Of a stretch of 64,000 nt of DNA, positions 48,866 to 59,724 are shown piece after piece. Both the position numbers and the translations under genes were made by a program. This DNA is from Impatiens glandulifera (taxonomy: Eukaryota > Streptophyta > Magnoliopsida > Ericales > Balsaminaceae): the NCBI RefSeq assembly GCF_907164915.1, contig NC_061862.1, positions 36,643,522-36,707,521 of the forward strand, read 5' to 3'. Every line of letters starts with the position of its first letter. The stretch's first letter is position 1. A model generated the notes under the pieces. That model made no database searches and was not told where the DNA came from. It was given only the letters and a program-made list of their open reading frames with translations.

Positions 48866-49918
48866 TGTTAGGATCGGGATCGCCGATAGGGGACCGAAGT
48901 CCGGCTAATCGGTGATCGCTTTACAACAACACACACCAATTGACACTAATCCGGTTAAAAATTAGAACCGTTCTTAACACTACATAGGTTGTCACAGACT
49001 CTTGAACTGAGTTCAAGGACGGAAGTGTCTGTTTCAACCTGAAGCAAATGCACACGATTCATTTAATGGAAGAGAGTATGAGGAGATCGGTTTAAATGAA
49101 GTGAATTCGATTCGGTTGAGATGGGGAATAATCTGTTCGGTTAGCTTAGTTACAAAAAGTAATTGAAGAACACATAACACAGATTTTTATGGATGTTCGG
49201 AGCAAAACCCTCCTACGTCACCCATTCTTCTCAAAACGGTGAGAATGATATTTACTAATGGAATATTCAACAATACGATCGAGTCTTATTTACTGCTCGA
49301 TATACACTTTACAATACTCACACAGTATTGTAATACACTTTAATTTTTACAACTATTTCACTTTGATCAAAGAAACTGTATGAATACAGATGCTTTTTAA
49401 GTTTGATCAGGTGAAAGAGAGAAGATAGCGCGCGCATTCGGAATACTTTCTTTAATGCCCTTGGCTTCCTTTTATATAGGAAATATGACAACGGTCATAT
49501 TTCTCTCTCATCTGGTGATTGGTCAACTGAGCCGGTCAGAGTAGGTAACTTTTCTTTTTGTACATGTGGCAGCCACGCATGAGGGCGGTCGCCTGCACCG
49601 TGAAGGTTTCTTGTGAGCTTGGATAAAATCTTCAATCATTAGATTTCTGCATGCCTTATCTTAGAACCTTCTTTTGCATATTCCCAAGATATCTTCATTA
49701 CGTCATCTTCAGAATATTCATCACTTTGAATAATCTTCTCGTTGGCCTTAAGATCTTCAATGCATTGAGCTAGCCGAACCTTTTCGGTTAGCATCTCTAG
49801 CAAGGCTTAAGTTTGAGCCGATCCGGCTTGACTTCAAGATTGTAGGCCGGGAGTTTTAAAGAACTTAAGTTTACTTGGTCGGTTTTTAGAAAAGTTTATT
49901 TTTAGAAATTTCTCATCA
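48866..49918 (-). repeat. LTR of the long-LTR copia family, minus orientation
   Basis: It runs from TGTTAGGATCGGGATCGCC to TTTCTCATCA on the plus strand. It is followed by ATTTCTCCCTTTTTGATG, the reverse of a polypurine tract, which makes it the 3' LTR of a minus-strand element. Its first part is the inverse of the end of the LTR at 59725-61478 (CCCCTATCGGCGATCCCGAT), so both belong to one family but lie inverted. Confidence 0.83.
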
Positions 49919-50076
49919 ATTTCTCCCTTTTTGATGCTTTTAACCGAAAAGTATCAAAACCAGTGTAATAACCAGAAAGTTATATATATAGTAAAAATAG
50001 AGTCATAAACCGAAAGTTCAAAAAGCATACTACTTAGTAGATAGAAGTAAAATGAATTAGACTTAAAAACTTAAGA

Positions 50077-52819
50077 TCAAGAGTTTGGATTTCCCCCTTT
50101 TTCTTTTGCCTTTGCCGCCTTCTCCTCTTTCCATTCTCTTTCCCTATTGTCAGCGTCGAATGCCCAACCAGTTATAAAATTTGGTCTCAAAGATGTGTAG
50201 TCGAAATTGAAGAAACCGCCTTCCGATCTGGTCGATCGAGTCTGATTCCTGGAGAATGGAGTTCGTCCACCTCGTATGAAGTTGGCAATTGTTTCATCAT
50301 TCGTGCCCTGATTCCGCTGAATGGTTGAGGGGACAGAAAGAGTCAGTACGGCTTTGCGTTTCCTTGTGTTTAGAGGAGTATCATCCTCTTCTTCTTCATC
50401 GGCAAGTGGAGCAGCAAAATTTACAACTGTTTGAGGAATACTATTAGTCCGAGCCCTTGTTGTCATTCAAGTCGGCTGCTCGGTTTGTGGAGGATCTTGA
50501 GCCGTTTCGGCATCTCCTGTCTCGGCTTCTTTCTGTTTCTCCATTTCTTTTTCATGAATTTTCCGTGCTACACGTTCATCATTTATTTCACCTTCCTTTC
50601 ACAGCCGTTCTTGTTCTTCTTCATCGACCTGGAATTTTAGAGTCGTTTCCGCATCGGCTCGGATCTGTTCTTCGGTGGCCACAACCTTGATTCTTGCAAA
50701 CTCCTCAAATTGAGCGGACATTACTTGCATCGTTTGAAGGAGTTGAGCGGTGGTCGATTCAACCGTTGCCTTAACCGTTTCAATCTTTGAATCGGTGGTG
50801 GAGGCTCTAGCTTCCAATGATGCCTGCCACTTGGTTATTGACCATTCGACAACATCAAGAATAAATCCCTTCATGTTGTCCAAAAGATAGGCAACTTCAT
50901 GACTTTGCACAGGATGAGGGTAGTGGACCGATAAAGTCATTCTCGGTCCTCCTTGGACAGCTGGATTTGTTTCTACATAGTTAACATTAATTACGGACTT
51001 ACTTGCGGATTTGGCCGAAGGGGAAGTAGTGCAACCATCTTCTTCTTTAGGAGATTTCGGGTGACTTTCTTCTTACTAGTCCCCCGTTGGTCTGGATGAC
51101 TGACCGACATAAAAAATTGACTTACCCGGGAAGTCTTTGCAAATGTCAGATTCTTCATGATCCGAATAATAATCTTTAAAGTCTTTTGCCAATTGTTCTT
51201 CCAACCTTGTAATCTCGGATTTAAGACTTTCTATGATCGTGAGGGCAGTTTCTTTTTCCCTCTTTTTCACCACGGTTGGTTCCGTTTGAACGTCCTCCAC
51301 GATTTCGGTCAGCGCTTTCAATCTTGCGTGTGCATAGACTAGTTTCCCTCTGGCCAAGACCAGCATAATTAATTTTGTTTTCGCAAAATCAAAGACTTAG
51401 TCTTCCAAGGCCACCAGTTTCGGCCAATGCTCATTTTTGGTGTAGTTGGGGAGCATATGCATGAATTTAACTTCATTTCTGATTCTACACCAGCTGTAGA
51501 ATGGGTGGGATATTTCTTCGGCTAGATTCTCCGACACACTAAGAAGTCGATTAACCATGTCGTCGACTTCTTGTTGAGAAACCGGATTGTCAGAGTCCGG
51601 TGTGATATCCTGATTATCCGCCTCCTCGTGAGTCAAATTTTGATCGTGTCCGGGTGAAGGAATGTCTTAAATAACTGGACTGGAGGATCTTCTATCACCA
51701 TTTATTCATCATTTTAAGTCGTTTTTTGGCCTTATCATCAACAATTATTCGGTCATCTTCAACTGTCTGATCGGTTTCAGTGAGTTTGCTCGTTACCTTG
51801 GTTTCTATAACCCGATTGACAACAATTACAACATTATTGATTTGGTCCGAAGTCTTCTCATGGACTTCTTCATCCTCATCTCCAACATTCTAAATGGGGG
51901 AGTTTCTAGGTTCAAAATTATGAGATGGAGTAGGGGTACGTACCTCACGTAACAAAGCCCCTTTAGATGTAGACTTGTCGGCTTTGCTTGCTAATGATTC
52001 TTCCAGATTTGGGGAGGGACCTGTTCGGCTGCATGTTGCTCAACACCCAGAACAGACGCAGGAAACTCCACGTTGATCGGAATAGGAGCAGGGGAAACCG
52101 CGCGGTCACCCGAGTCGACTGGTTTCGTAGAATGAGTTCGTTCGGAGGAGTGTTGCTGACTCTTTGATCTTTCAGCTGCCGGCTTTTTGCCCTTCTTAGC
52201 CGCTTTCTTGACTTAAGGCATTTTATCCTTTGGTTCGGCTACAGCTGCCTTCGACTTCTTTGCTTTCGGAGGCTTTTCTGCTCTTTGTAGACTTTTCTCA
52301 ATGTTCTCGGAGTTGACAATCTTGGATGAGGGGAGCGGAACACCCGGTCTGGTTGGGATCTCAAGAAATTTTAGGATCTTGCCGATCTGCATATCGCATA
52401 AGTTTTCAAATAGTTCCGGCTACCATATCGCATAAGTTTTCAAATAGTACGCCGACCCAGTCCACTTTATCTTCTCGGATAATATTGGCCATCATCTCGA
52501 ACTTAGACCGAGTCAGATTGTCAAAGTTTCCTCTTTTCCCTTGAAGGGACTTGGAGAAAATATCAATGAGCCACCGAAAATGGAAGTTTAGCGTGCTCTT
52601 CTTTCCGGTGTGTTCAACCGGTTTATCTGATTTTGACATAGTTTTCTTTACATCCACCGCTTCGGCTTCTGTTAGGTTGGTCGTGAAATCTCACCCTTCC
52701 GAGGGCAGTTGAAGAGCCGCCGTAAAAGTTTCCTCTGACAGATCGAAGGTCTTTTTGCCCACCGTAAAAGAAGGCTGTAACTTCCTCTTGATAAAGGGTG
52801 AACGTACCGCCTAGGAAGG
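50077..52819 (-). pseudogene. Extra open reading frame beside the 3' LTR, first part
   Basis: Minus-strand frames at 52406-52657, 51397-51636, 51076-51366, 50599-50940 and 50077-50466 follow one another with small breaks. The protein has an N-terminal helical part ('FHFRWLIDIFSKSLQGKRGN'), a low-complexity lysine-rich part near 52180-52300, coiled-coil-like stretches with many Glu, Lys and Gln (50940-50640, 51370-51100), and a charged C-terminal end. It stands where some copia elements keep an additional or env-like frame. I recognise no known domain. It is broken by stops and by the gypsy insertion, and continues at 58287. Confidence 0.6.
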
Positions 52820-53274
52820 TGTTACGATCCTCAAATAAGAAAGCGCACCTTCCTCGGTCCTATGGAACAATTGGGCCAGATTTATGTTTCCGTTTATTAA
52901 TTCATCTTTTATCTTCTCTTTTATTTCTTTAAAACCGAATTCTGTTATTTTGTAAGTTGTTATAACAAATTTGTAACCGACTCTTGGGTACTTCAGCCTC
53001 TTTAAATGCTGATGCCCACCCCACTTTTTGGGGCTATGAATTGAATATTTTGGAACTTGGTGTTTAAGTTATCTCTCGGCCCTCCTCCCCCTTCTTGGAC
53101 CGCTAGGTGTGATCTAGTGGTATTTCTCTCCTCCCCTTCGGCTCTTCTCTCCCTAACCTCGAATTCTCCTCTAATTCTATGTCCGCTGCGCTAGAGTGTT
53201 GAATTCCATCATCAAGAACCCGTTTCTTGAATTAAAGAACTTGAAAGGCTCGGCCATAATTAAAAGTCCTAACA
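52820..53274 (+). repeat. 5' LTR of the gypsy element
   Basis: 455 bp, TGTTACGATCC to AGTCCTAACA. The same length as the 3' LTR and almost identical to it. Confidence 0.96.
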
Positions 53275-53277
53275 TCT

Positions 53278-53289
53278 TGGTATCAGAGC
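53278..53289 (+). promoter_or_regulatory. Primer-binding site of the gypsy element
   Basis: TGGTATCAGAGC, complementary to the 3' end of initiator tRNA-Met, three bases after the LTR. Confidence 0.9.
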
Positions 53290-53304
53290 TGGCCGATTCT
53301 CAAC

Positions 53305-56300
53305 ATGGTAGAAACTCGCCAGCAATCGGAAATGGATGCGCTCAAGACCCTGATTGAAAACTTGTCCCAGCAAACAGCAGCAATGCAAGCTGCCATAGAC
53401 CGTAGATTTGATGTGGCCGAAGAAAGAATGGCTGCCCTTGAGAGCGGGGCATCTGGAAACATGCAAGAACCCCGCCACAGACCCTATGATGATAATTCTT
53501 GCCACGGTCCTTCACCATTTAGGCCCCCGCACCCTGGCCAGAACCGCGATCAACACTATGCTCCTCCTACTCGGCTAACCAAGGTCGATTTTCCTCGGTT
53601 TGATGGGTCGGATGTCGAGGGATGGCTAATATCTGCCGAGCAATTTTTCAGGGTGGATAAAACTAGGGATGCCACGAAACTAGAAATTGCACCCATTCAC
53701 TTTTCTGGCGAAGCAAGAATGTGGTATGGATCTTATCTACAAAATCGAGATCATATGGAGGCCCTATCTTGGGACGTGTTCAAGAGAGATCTTATGACGC
53801 AATTCGGACCCTCTATACACGACACTCCAATGAGACAGTTGATGAATCTAAAACAGGTTGGGTCGGTTCAAGATTATAATCTGCAATATATGTCGATCTC
53901 TCAAAAACTCTACAACATGCCAAGGGAGTACGTCATAGATTGTTATTTGTCCGGTCTAAGGGAGGAAATTGCAAACTGTATCAGGTTGCGATTCCCGGAT
54001 TCTCTAAACGAAGCCATGGCCATGGCTAAAGTCCAAGAAGCAACGTACCGGTCTTTAATGAGCAATGGAAATTTGTACAGCACCGAGCCACCACTACTGC
54101 CCAATCCGAGCATCGTCAAACCAAGTTGGCAAAGCACGAACAAAGCCCCATACATCAAGTCGAGCTCGTCATATGGGTCTTCTTCGAGTACAAATCAGGG
54201 CCATGTTAAGCAATTGGACCCAGCCTTAATGGATGAAAAGAGAAGGAAAGGCCTATGCTACTCTTGCGACGAAAAATGGCAACCAAATCACATGTGTAAA
54301 TCAAAGTTATTCATGGTCTCGGCCAATCAAGAAAATCAAGAACCCGACCAAGAACCTGCTCCGGAGGTAGATCTTGATGATTCTCTTTTGCAGCCTGACG
54401 CAGTGGAAGAATTAGCCATATCCTTACATGCATTGACGGGTTCTAAAACCTTTCAAACGCTCCAGATTCTTGGTAAAATTGGGAACCTACCGGTCGTGAT
54501 CTTAATTGATACAGGCAGCACTCATAATTTCATTAATAGCAGGATAATGAAGAATATTAGCCATGACATACTTCCTACCCAAGTGCTCTCGGTCCGAGTG
54601 GCAGACGGCTCTAACATTTTATGCTCTAGTTTCTGCCAAGATCTGAAATGGTCTATGGAAGGCAAGTTTTATCAAGCAAATATGAAGGTATTGACAATGA
54701 CAGGGTATGATATTGTGCTAGGAATCGAATGGCTGATTACTCTAGGCCCTTCAAAATGGGACTTTGAAAAATTAACACTCTCTTTTAAAAGGGAAGGGAT
54801 AACCACGATCTTGCAAGGCATACCCCATACACAAATCAATTTAATGAAGGGTGATCACCTAGAGAAGCTATTAAAGAAAGGCAATGTTGCTGCCATGATC
54901 CAAATAAGAAGTGAAAACGAAGCACAATTTTTCTCGCTCCATACAAGGCCACCAGATGATATTCCTGAAGACCTTCAGCAAATGCTAGATGATTTCAGCC
55001 CAATATTCCAGCAACCTGAGAACTTACCACCCGCCAGGGAACAAGATCACCGTATCCCATTAAAGGAAGGCACAGAAGCTGTATGCATGCGTCCCTACCG
55101 ATATCCTGCCCTGCAGAAGAGAGAAATTGAACATTTGGTCAACGATATGCTAGACAGGGGAGTCATAAGAAGAAGCCACAGCTCTTTTGCCGCCCCTGTG
55201 GTGTTGGTCCGAATGAAAGACTTATCATGGAGAATGTGTATTGATTATAGGCGGCTCAACTCAGCAACCATTAAGGATAAGTTTCCTATCCCGGTCATTG
55301 AAGAGTTAATGGAAGAATTGCATGGGTCCAAGTTTTTTTCCAAGCTCGATTTGCGCTCAGGATTCCACCAGATAAGGATGCACCCAGGTGACTGCCAGAA
55401 AACAGCATTCTATACTCACGAAGGCCTGTATGAATTTTTGGTGATGCCCTTCGGCCTAACCAATGCACCATCCTCCTTCCAAAGCTTAATGAACGCGACC
55501 CTGAAACCATTTTTAAGGAAGTTTGTGCTAGTATTTTTTAATGATATCCTAGTATACAGCCCGAGCTGGAAGGAACATATCCAACACCTACATAAGGTAC
55601 TTTCAATATTGCAACATAACGAATTATTCCTTAACAAGGGGAAATGTAATTTTGGGTGCAAGCAAATTGCCTATCTTGGCCATATCCTTGACGAGAATGG
55701 TGTAGCCACAGATCCAGCAAAGTTAGAAACAATGAGCACATGGCCAGTTCCAGAATCTCCTAAGCAATTGAAAGGGTTCCTTGGCCTGACCGGATACTAT
55801 AGAAGATTTATAAAAGGCTACGGCTCTATAGCACGACCACTCACGGCCCTGTTGAAAAGGGGTCAGTTTGAATGGAATAAAGAAGCTGAAGATGCATTTA
55901 TATTGTTAAAGCAGCGTATGCTTTCCCCTCCGGTCCTGGCGCTTCCAAATTTCGATATTCCCTTTGTAGTAGAGACCGATGCAAGCGGAATTGGTATAGG
56001 GGCAGTTCTAATGCAAGAAGGTCGACCAATTTCATTCATAAGCAAGGGTATTGAACCAGAAAAGTTACCATCATCCACGTATGAAAAAGAACTCATGGCC
56101 TTAACTTTTGCGGTGGAGAAGTGGCGATCATACCTTAGGTACAAGCAATTTATTGTAAAAACCGATCATGAATCCCTTAAATACTTACTGGAACAAAGAG
56201 TTCAAACCCCGGCTCAAGAGAAATGGCTCTATAAATTGGTGGGATATGACTTTGTTGTTCAATATAAAAAGGGAAAGGAAAATTTGGTGGCAGATGCTTT

Positions 56301-57219
56301 GTCTAGGCGGGTAGCAGGTGTTCAATGTGCAGGAATTTCGGTCTATCACACTGCTGTTCAAAAACAGATTCAGGAAAGCTATGAAGAAGATCCCAACTTG
56401 ACCAAAGTCATTTGTGAAATTCTGGCTAATGTTGATTCTCACCCAGAATGCTCATACGACCACGGGTTATTGAGGAAAAGGGACCGGCTGGTGGTGGGGA
56501 AGAATAACGACCTCAGAAATACCTTAATTGCAGCCATGCACTTGGGAGCAGAAGGGGGGCATTCGGGGACTCTGGTCACCCAGAAGAAAATGCAACTTGT
56601 TTACTATTGGCTAGGAATGCTTAAAGACATTAGGGAATTTGTTCGGACCTGTGAAGTGTGCCAAAAAAATAAATCTGATAACTCAGCATATAGGGGCCTG
56701 CTTCAGCCCTTAGCAATTCCCAATCGATTCTGGGAATCGGTCTCCATGGATTTCATTGAAAGCTTGCCTAAGTCAAAAGGTAAAAGTGTTATATTTGTGG
56801 TAGTTGACAGACTATCGAAGATGGCCCACTTTATGAGTCTGAAACACCCCTTTTCTGCCCGGACAGTAGCTGAGTTATTTGTGGACAACGTTTCCAAGCT
56901 CCACGGAATGCCAACAACCATCATTAGTGATCGGGGCAAAGTGTTCTTAAGCACCTTTTGGCAGGAATTTTTAAGTATACAAGGAGTAAAACAAGCTTTA
57001 TCTTCAGCTTATCACCCCCAGACGGATGGCCAGACCGAGATAGTCAACAAATGCTTGGTCACTTATCTACGCTGCATGGATGGCCAGACACCAAAAGATT
57101 GGGTACGCTGGTTGCCTTTGGCTGAATGGTGGTACAACACTAATTTTCATACAGCAATACAAACAACTCCTTTTGAAGCCATATATGGATATCCCCCCCG
57201 GTCCACACACCGTATGTAG
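53305..57219 (+). CDS. gypsy chromovirus gag-pol polyprotein, ends early by frameshift
   Basis: 1304 codons from the first ATG after the primer-binding site. A coiled start (about 5-55) is followed by gag (about 95-250) and a zinc knuckle 'CYSCDEKWQPNHMCK' (about 318). The protease 'LIDTGSTHNFI' lies at about 400. The RT carries 'DYRRLNSATIKDKFPIP' and 'FSKLDLRSGFHQIRM'. RNase H follows ('ETDASGIGIGAVL', about 890), then an integrase zinc site ('CEVCQKN') and a core with 'ISDRGKVF' and 'HPQTDGQTE'. The RT catalytic motif reads 'VFFNDILVY': the first Asp of the usual pair is Asn (AAT at 55540, residue 746). A one-base loss in the C tract at 57193-57199 ends the frame. Confidence 0.95.
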   Translation: MVETRQQSEMDALKTLIENLSQQTAAMQAAIDRRFDVAEERMAALESGASGNMQEPRHRPYDDNSCHGPSPFRPPHPGQNRDQHYAPPTRLTKVDFPRFDGSDVEGWLISAEQFFRVDKTRDATKLEIAPIHFSGEARMWYGSYLQNRDHMEALSWDVFKRDLMTQFGPSIHDTPMRQLMNLKQVGSVQDYNLQYMSISQKLYNMPREYVIDCYLSGLREEIANCIRLRFPDSLNEAMAMAKVQEATYRSLMSNGNLYSTEPPLLPNPSIVKPSWQSTNKAPYIKSSSSYGSSSSTNQGHVKQLDPALMDEKRRKGLCYSCDEKWQPNHMCKSKLFMVSANQENQEPDQEPAPEVDLDDSLLQPDAVEELAISLHALTGSKTFQTLQILGKIGNLPVVILIDTGSTHNFINSRIMKNISHDILPTQVLSVRVADGSNILCSSFCQDLKWSMEGKFYQANMKVLTMTGYDIVLGIEWLITLGPSKWDFEKLTLSFKREGITTILQGIPHTQINLMKGDHLEKLLKKGNVAAMIQIRSENEAQFFSLHTRPPDDIPEDLQQMLDDFSPIFQQPENLPPAREQDHRIPLKEGTEAVCMRPYRYPALQKREIEHLVNDMLDRGVIRRSHSSFAAPVVLVRMKDLSWRMCIDYRRLNSATIKDKFPIPVIEELMEELHGSKFFSKLDLRSGFHQIRMHPGDCQKTAFYTHEGLYEFLVMPFGLTNAPSSFQSLMNATLKPFLRKFVLVFFNDILVYSPSWKEHIQHLHKVLSILQHNELFLNKGKCNFGCKQIAYLGHILDENGVATDPAKLETMSTWPVPESPKQLKGFLGLTGYYRRFIKGYGSIARPLTALLKRGQFEWNKEAEDAFILLKQRMLSPPVLALPNFDIPFVVETDASGIGIGAVLMQEGRPISFISKGIEPEKLPSSTYEKELMALTFAVEKWRSYLRYKQFIVKTDHESLKYLLEQRVQTPAQEKWLYKLVGYDFVVQYKKGKENLVADALSRRVAGVQCAGISVYHTAVQKQIQESYEEDPNLTKVICEILANVDSHPECSYDHGLLRKRDRLVVGKNNDLRNTLIAAMHLGAEGGHSGTLVTQKKMQLVYYWLGMLKDIREFVRTCEVCQKNKSDNSAYRGLLQPLAIPNRFWESVSMDFIESLPKSKGKSVIFVVVDRLSKMAHFMSLKHPFSARTVAELFVDNVSKLHGMPTTIISDRGKVFLSTFWQEFLSIQGVKQALSSAYHPQTDGQTEIVNKCLVTYLRCMDGQTPKDWVRWLPLAEWWYNTNFHTAIQTTPFEAIYGYPPRSTHRM

Positions 57220-57826
57220 CAGGTGACTCGAGAGTGGAAGAGGTGGATGTATCGCTAACGGCCAGGGAAGCCTCACTCCAACTCATAAAATTCCATTTGA
57301 AAAGAGCCCAGAATCGTATGAAGCAGCAGCAGGACAAGAAGAGGAAAGATGTCACGTTGCAAGTGGGTAGCTGGGCATTGGTGAAATTACAACCATATAG
57401 ACAACGTTCTGTCTAGAAGTTATTCCACAAGCTCTCACCAAAGTATTTTGGGCCATTTGAAGTGTTGGAAAGGATTGGGGAAGTTGCTTACAAGCTGGAA
57501 CTCAGGGCCGACAACAGAATACATAATGTCTTCCATGTCTCACAATTAAAATCATTCAAAGGTACGCCTGCTGCTGTAGAAAATATTCCCCAACTTAGCA
57601 CACAACCAAACAGTACCGGAAAAATTGTAGGTGAACAAGACATAATGGTGCAAGGAAAAATGAAAAAACAGATGCTAATCAATTGGGATGGGGCCCAAGC
57701 AGAAGACCAAACTTAGGAGGATGCAGAAGTTATAAGTATTCAATGCCCAGAGATGCTAGCTGCAAGGAGGCCAACAAGACAACACTCTCTTCGTCGCGAT
57801 CGACGAACTTCTGATGGGGGAGATGA
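57220..57826 (+). pseudogene. gypsy pol C-terminus, out of frame and with two stops
   Basis: It continues the polyprotein in a second frame: '[20 protein letters not shown]' and '[11 protein letters not shown]' are the usual integrase tail. '[12 protein letters not shown]' then 'EDAEVI' is the core of a chromodomain-like end, hence the chromovirus assignment. TAG stops interrupt it at 57414-57416 and 57714-57716; the latter stands where chromodomains have Trp. Confidence 0.88.
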
Positions 57827-58281
57827 TGTTACGATCCTCGAATAAGAAAGCGCACCTTCCTCGGTCCTATGGAACAATTGGGCCAGATTTATGTTTCCGT
57901 TTATTAATTCATCTTTTATCTTCTCTTTTATTTCTTTAAAACCGAATTCTGTTATTTTGTAAGTTGTTATAACAAATTTGTAACCGACTCTTGGGTACTT
58001 CAGCCTCTTTAAATGCTGATGCCCACCCCACTTTTTGGGGCTATGAATTGAATATTTTGGAACTTGGTGTTTAAGTTATCTCTCGGCCCTCCTCCCCCTT
58101 CTTGGACCGCTAGGTGTGATCTAGTGGTATTTCTCTCCTCCCCTTCGGCTCTTCTCTCCCTAACCTCGAATTCTCCTCTAATTCTATGTCCGCTGCGCTA
58201 GAGTGTTGAATTCCATCATCAAGAACCCGTTTCTTGAATTAAAGAACTTGAAAGGCTCGGCCATAATTAAAAGTCCTAACA
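57827..58281 (+). repeat. 3' LTR of the gypsy element
   Basis: 455 bp, identical to the 5' LTR by eye except the base at 57840. Confidence 0.96.
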
Positions 58282-58286
58282 GAAGG

Positions 58287-58424
58287 TTTCCAACCTAGAA
58301 TCCTTCAAGGATCCCATCATATTCTTGAAATCGTCAGTTCCGTTTTCTTGAATATCCTCGAAGTCGAACTACAAGAAGTAGATGAAAAGTGCATTATCAC
58401 GTCCCATTTTGATTTGAAGAGTTT
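58287..58424 (-). pseudogene. Extra open reading frame of the long-LTR copia, second part
   Basis: The minus strand reads 'FEDIQENGTDDFKNMMGSLK' after a stop, and its frame reaches the gypsy insertion site. With the insertion removed it joins the stretch above 52657. The match to what precedes 52819 is by continuity of reading frame only. Confidence 0.55.
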
Positions 58425-58474
58425 GAAGATTGGGAGAATGGAGGGTTTATAAGAACACAAACAGTTTTCAAAGG

Positions 58475-59724
58475 AGAGCTGGAATCTTAACACCCAAGAA
58501 ACCCACAAAACAAGAAAGTATGACTTTCGGCGAGAAACTTTCAATAGCAAGTATGACTTTCGGCGAGAAACTTTCAATGCTAAAAAGCGAAAAGTTCGCT
58601 GATTGGAAGGTTCACATGCACTTGCACCTGAAAACAATGGATGACGAAATGATGTTCATCATCTCAGACGGTCCGATTAAGATCGATAAAGAGAAAGGTG
58701 AATGGACAGCTAGGGACAGAAGGAAGAATAATCTTGACAACAAAGCTAGATATGCTATATATAAAGCTTTGGACAGAAACATGTTCGCAACAATCAGGTC
58801 ATGCTCCACTGTCAAAGAAACCTTGGAGAAGATGACTCAACTTTTTGAAAGGTCATCTAGCGACAACTCATCAAGTGAAAGTGATGAAGGAGCGGTCAAC
58901 AGTCTCATGGCCGGCGACATTGAGGTAAGTGATTTCAAACCTGGCAGTACAGGATCTTTCTTTCAAAACAATGAAAATGATGTTTTGAAAAATAAAATAA
59001 GTGAGATCTCATCTGAGAATGAGAAGCTCAAGGAATAAATTACAAGATGCAATGATTTAATTTCAAAGGATGAGTTGATTTATGTAAAGCCAACTTCAAG
59101 CTGGCTGAAACCTGAGAGAAGGACAGCCATTTTGTATGGCAAGGAAAAACTTGACCGAAAATCATCCTTTAAAGAATCATCAGCAGGTAGATATACTATA
59201 CATACACATAACAGAAAATCCATCAAAATAATCAAAGTATGGATTCCCAAAGGATTAATAAGCCACGGACCCAAAGAAAAATGGGGACCAGATTTTCTAT
59301 TGTCTATGAATGCAGATAAATCAAGACAAAAGCTTGGAAGAGACAGCATTGCATCCGGACAACCGGTTGTTGACGGACACATCACATGAAGGGAACAAGC
59401 ATGAAATGGCTAACATCCTCACAAAGTCACTTCTCGAGTCTAAGTTTTCTTCCCTTAGAAATATTTTAGGATTGTTAGATTACAATAATTCCTAAACCGA
59501 TTTAAATTTTAAAACCCGCCTGGTTTTGAATATTTATTTTAAATAATCAAAAAGAGAGAAATTGCTAAGTATACAAATTTTTTCTTACAAAATTCTTTCT
59601 CAAATAAAATTCTCCTTAAACCAAACCGTTTTCCCAAAACCGGCCAAACAAATATTAGCTCTTTAAACCGGCCAACAATTACGAGTTTTTAAAATTTATT
59701 CTAAATAATCAAAAAGAGAGAAAT
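58475..59724 (+). pseudogene. Deletion derivative of a copia gag-pol, plus strand
   Basis: A plus-strand frame (58430-59038) holds a gag start 'FADWKVHMHLHLKTMDDEMM' and 'RDRRKNNLDNKARYAIYKAL', then jumps to a late gag part ('ISEISSENEKLKE', stop). Next come 'IIKVWIPKGLISHGPK' (59229-59275, also seen near 63255) and an RNase H end 'HEMANILTKSLLESKFSSLR' (59397-59456). Most of protease, integrase and RT is absent. A 34-bp tandem duplication with AGTATGACTTTCGGCGAGAA lies at 58516-58585. A polypurine tract (AAAAAGAGAGAAA) precedes the LTR. Confidence 0.82.

Larger units (their letters stand above)
52815..58286 (+). mobile_element. Young Ty3/gypsy chromovirus with target duplications
   Basis: LTRs of 455 bp (52820-53274 and 57827-58281) differ at one visible position (A at 52833, G at 57840). 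The target duplication GAAGG lies at 52815-52819 and 58282-58286. A primer-binding site (TGGTATCAGAGC at 53278) follows the left LTR, and a purine tract (GATGGGGGAGATGA) precedes the right LTR. Between them lies a single gag-pol frame with a damaged end. It inserted into the extra frame of the long-LTR copia. Confidence 0.96.

Noticed and set aside
55863..56954. Minus-strand open frames opposite the gypsy pol
   Set aside because: They are antisense shadows of the long gag-pol frame.
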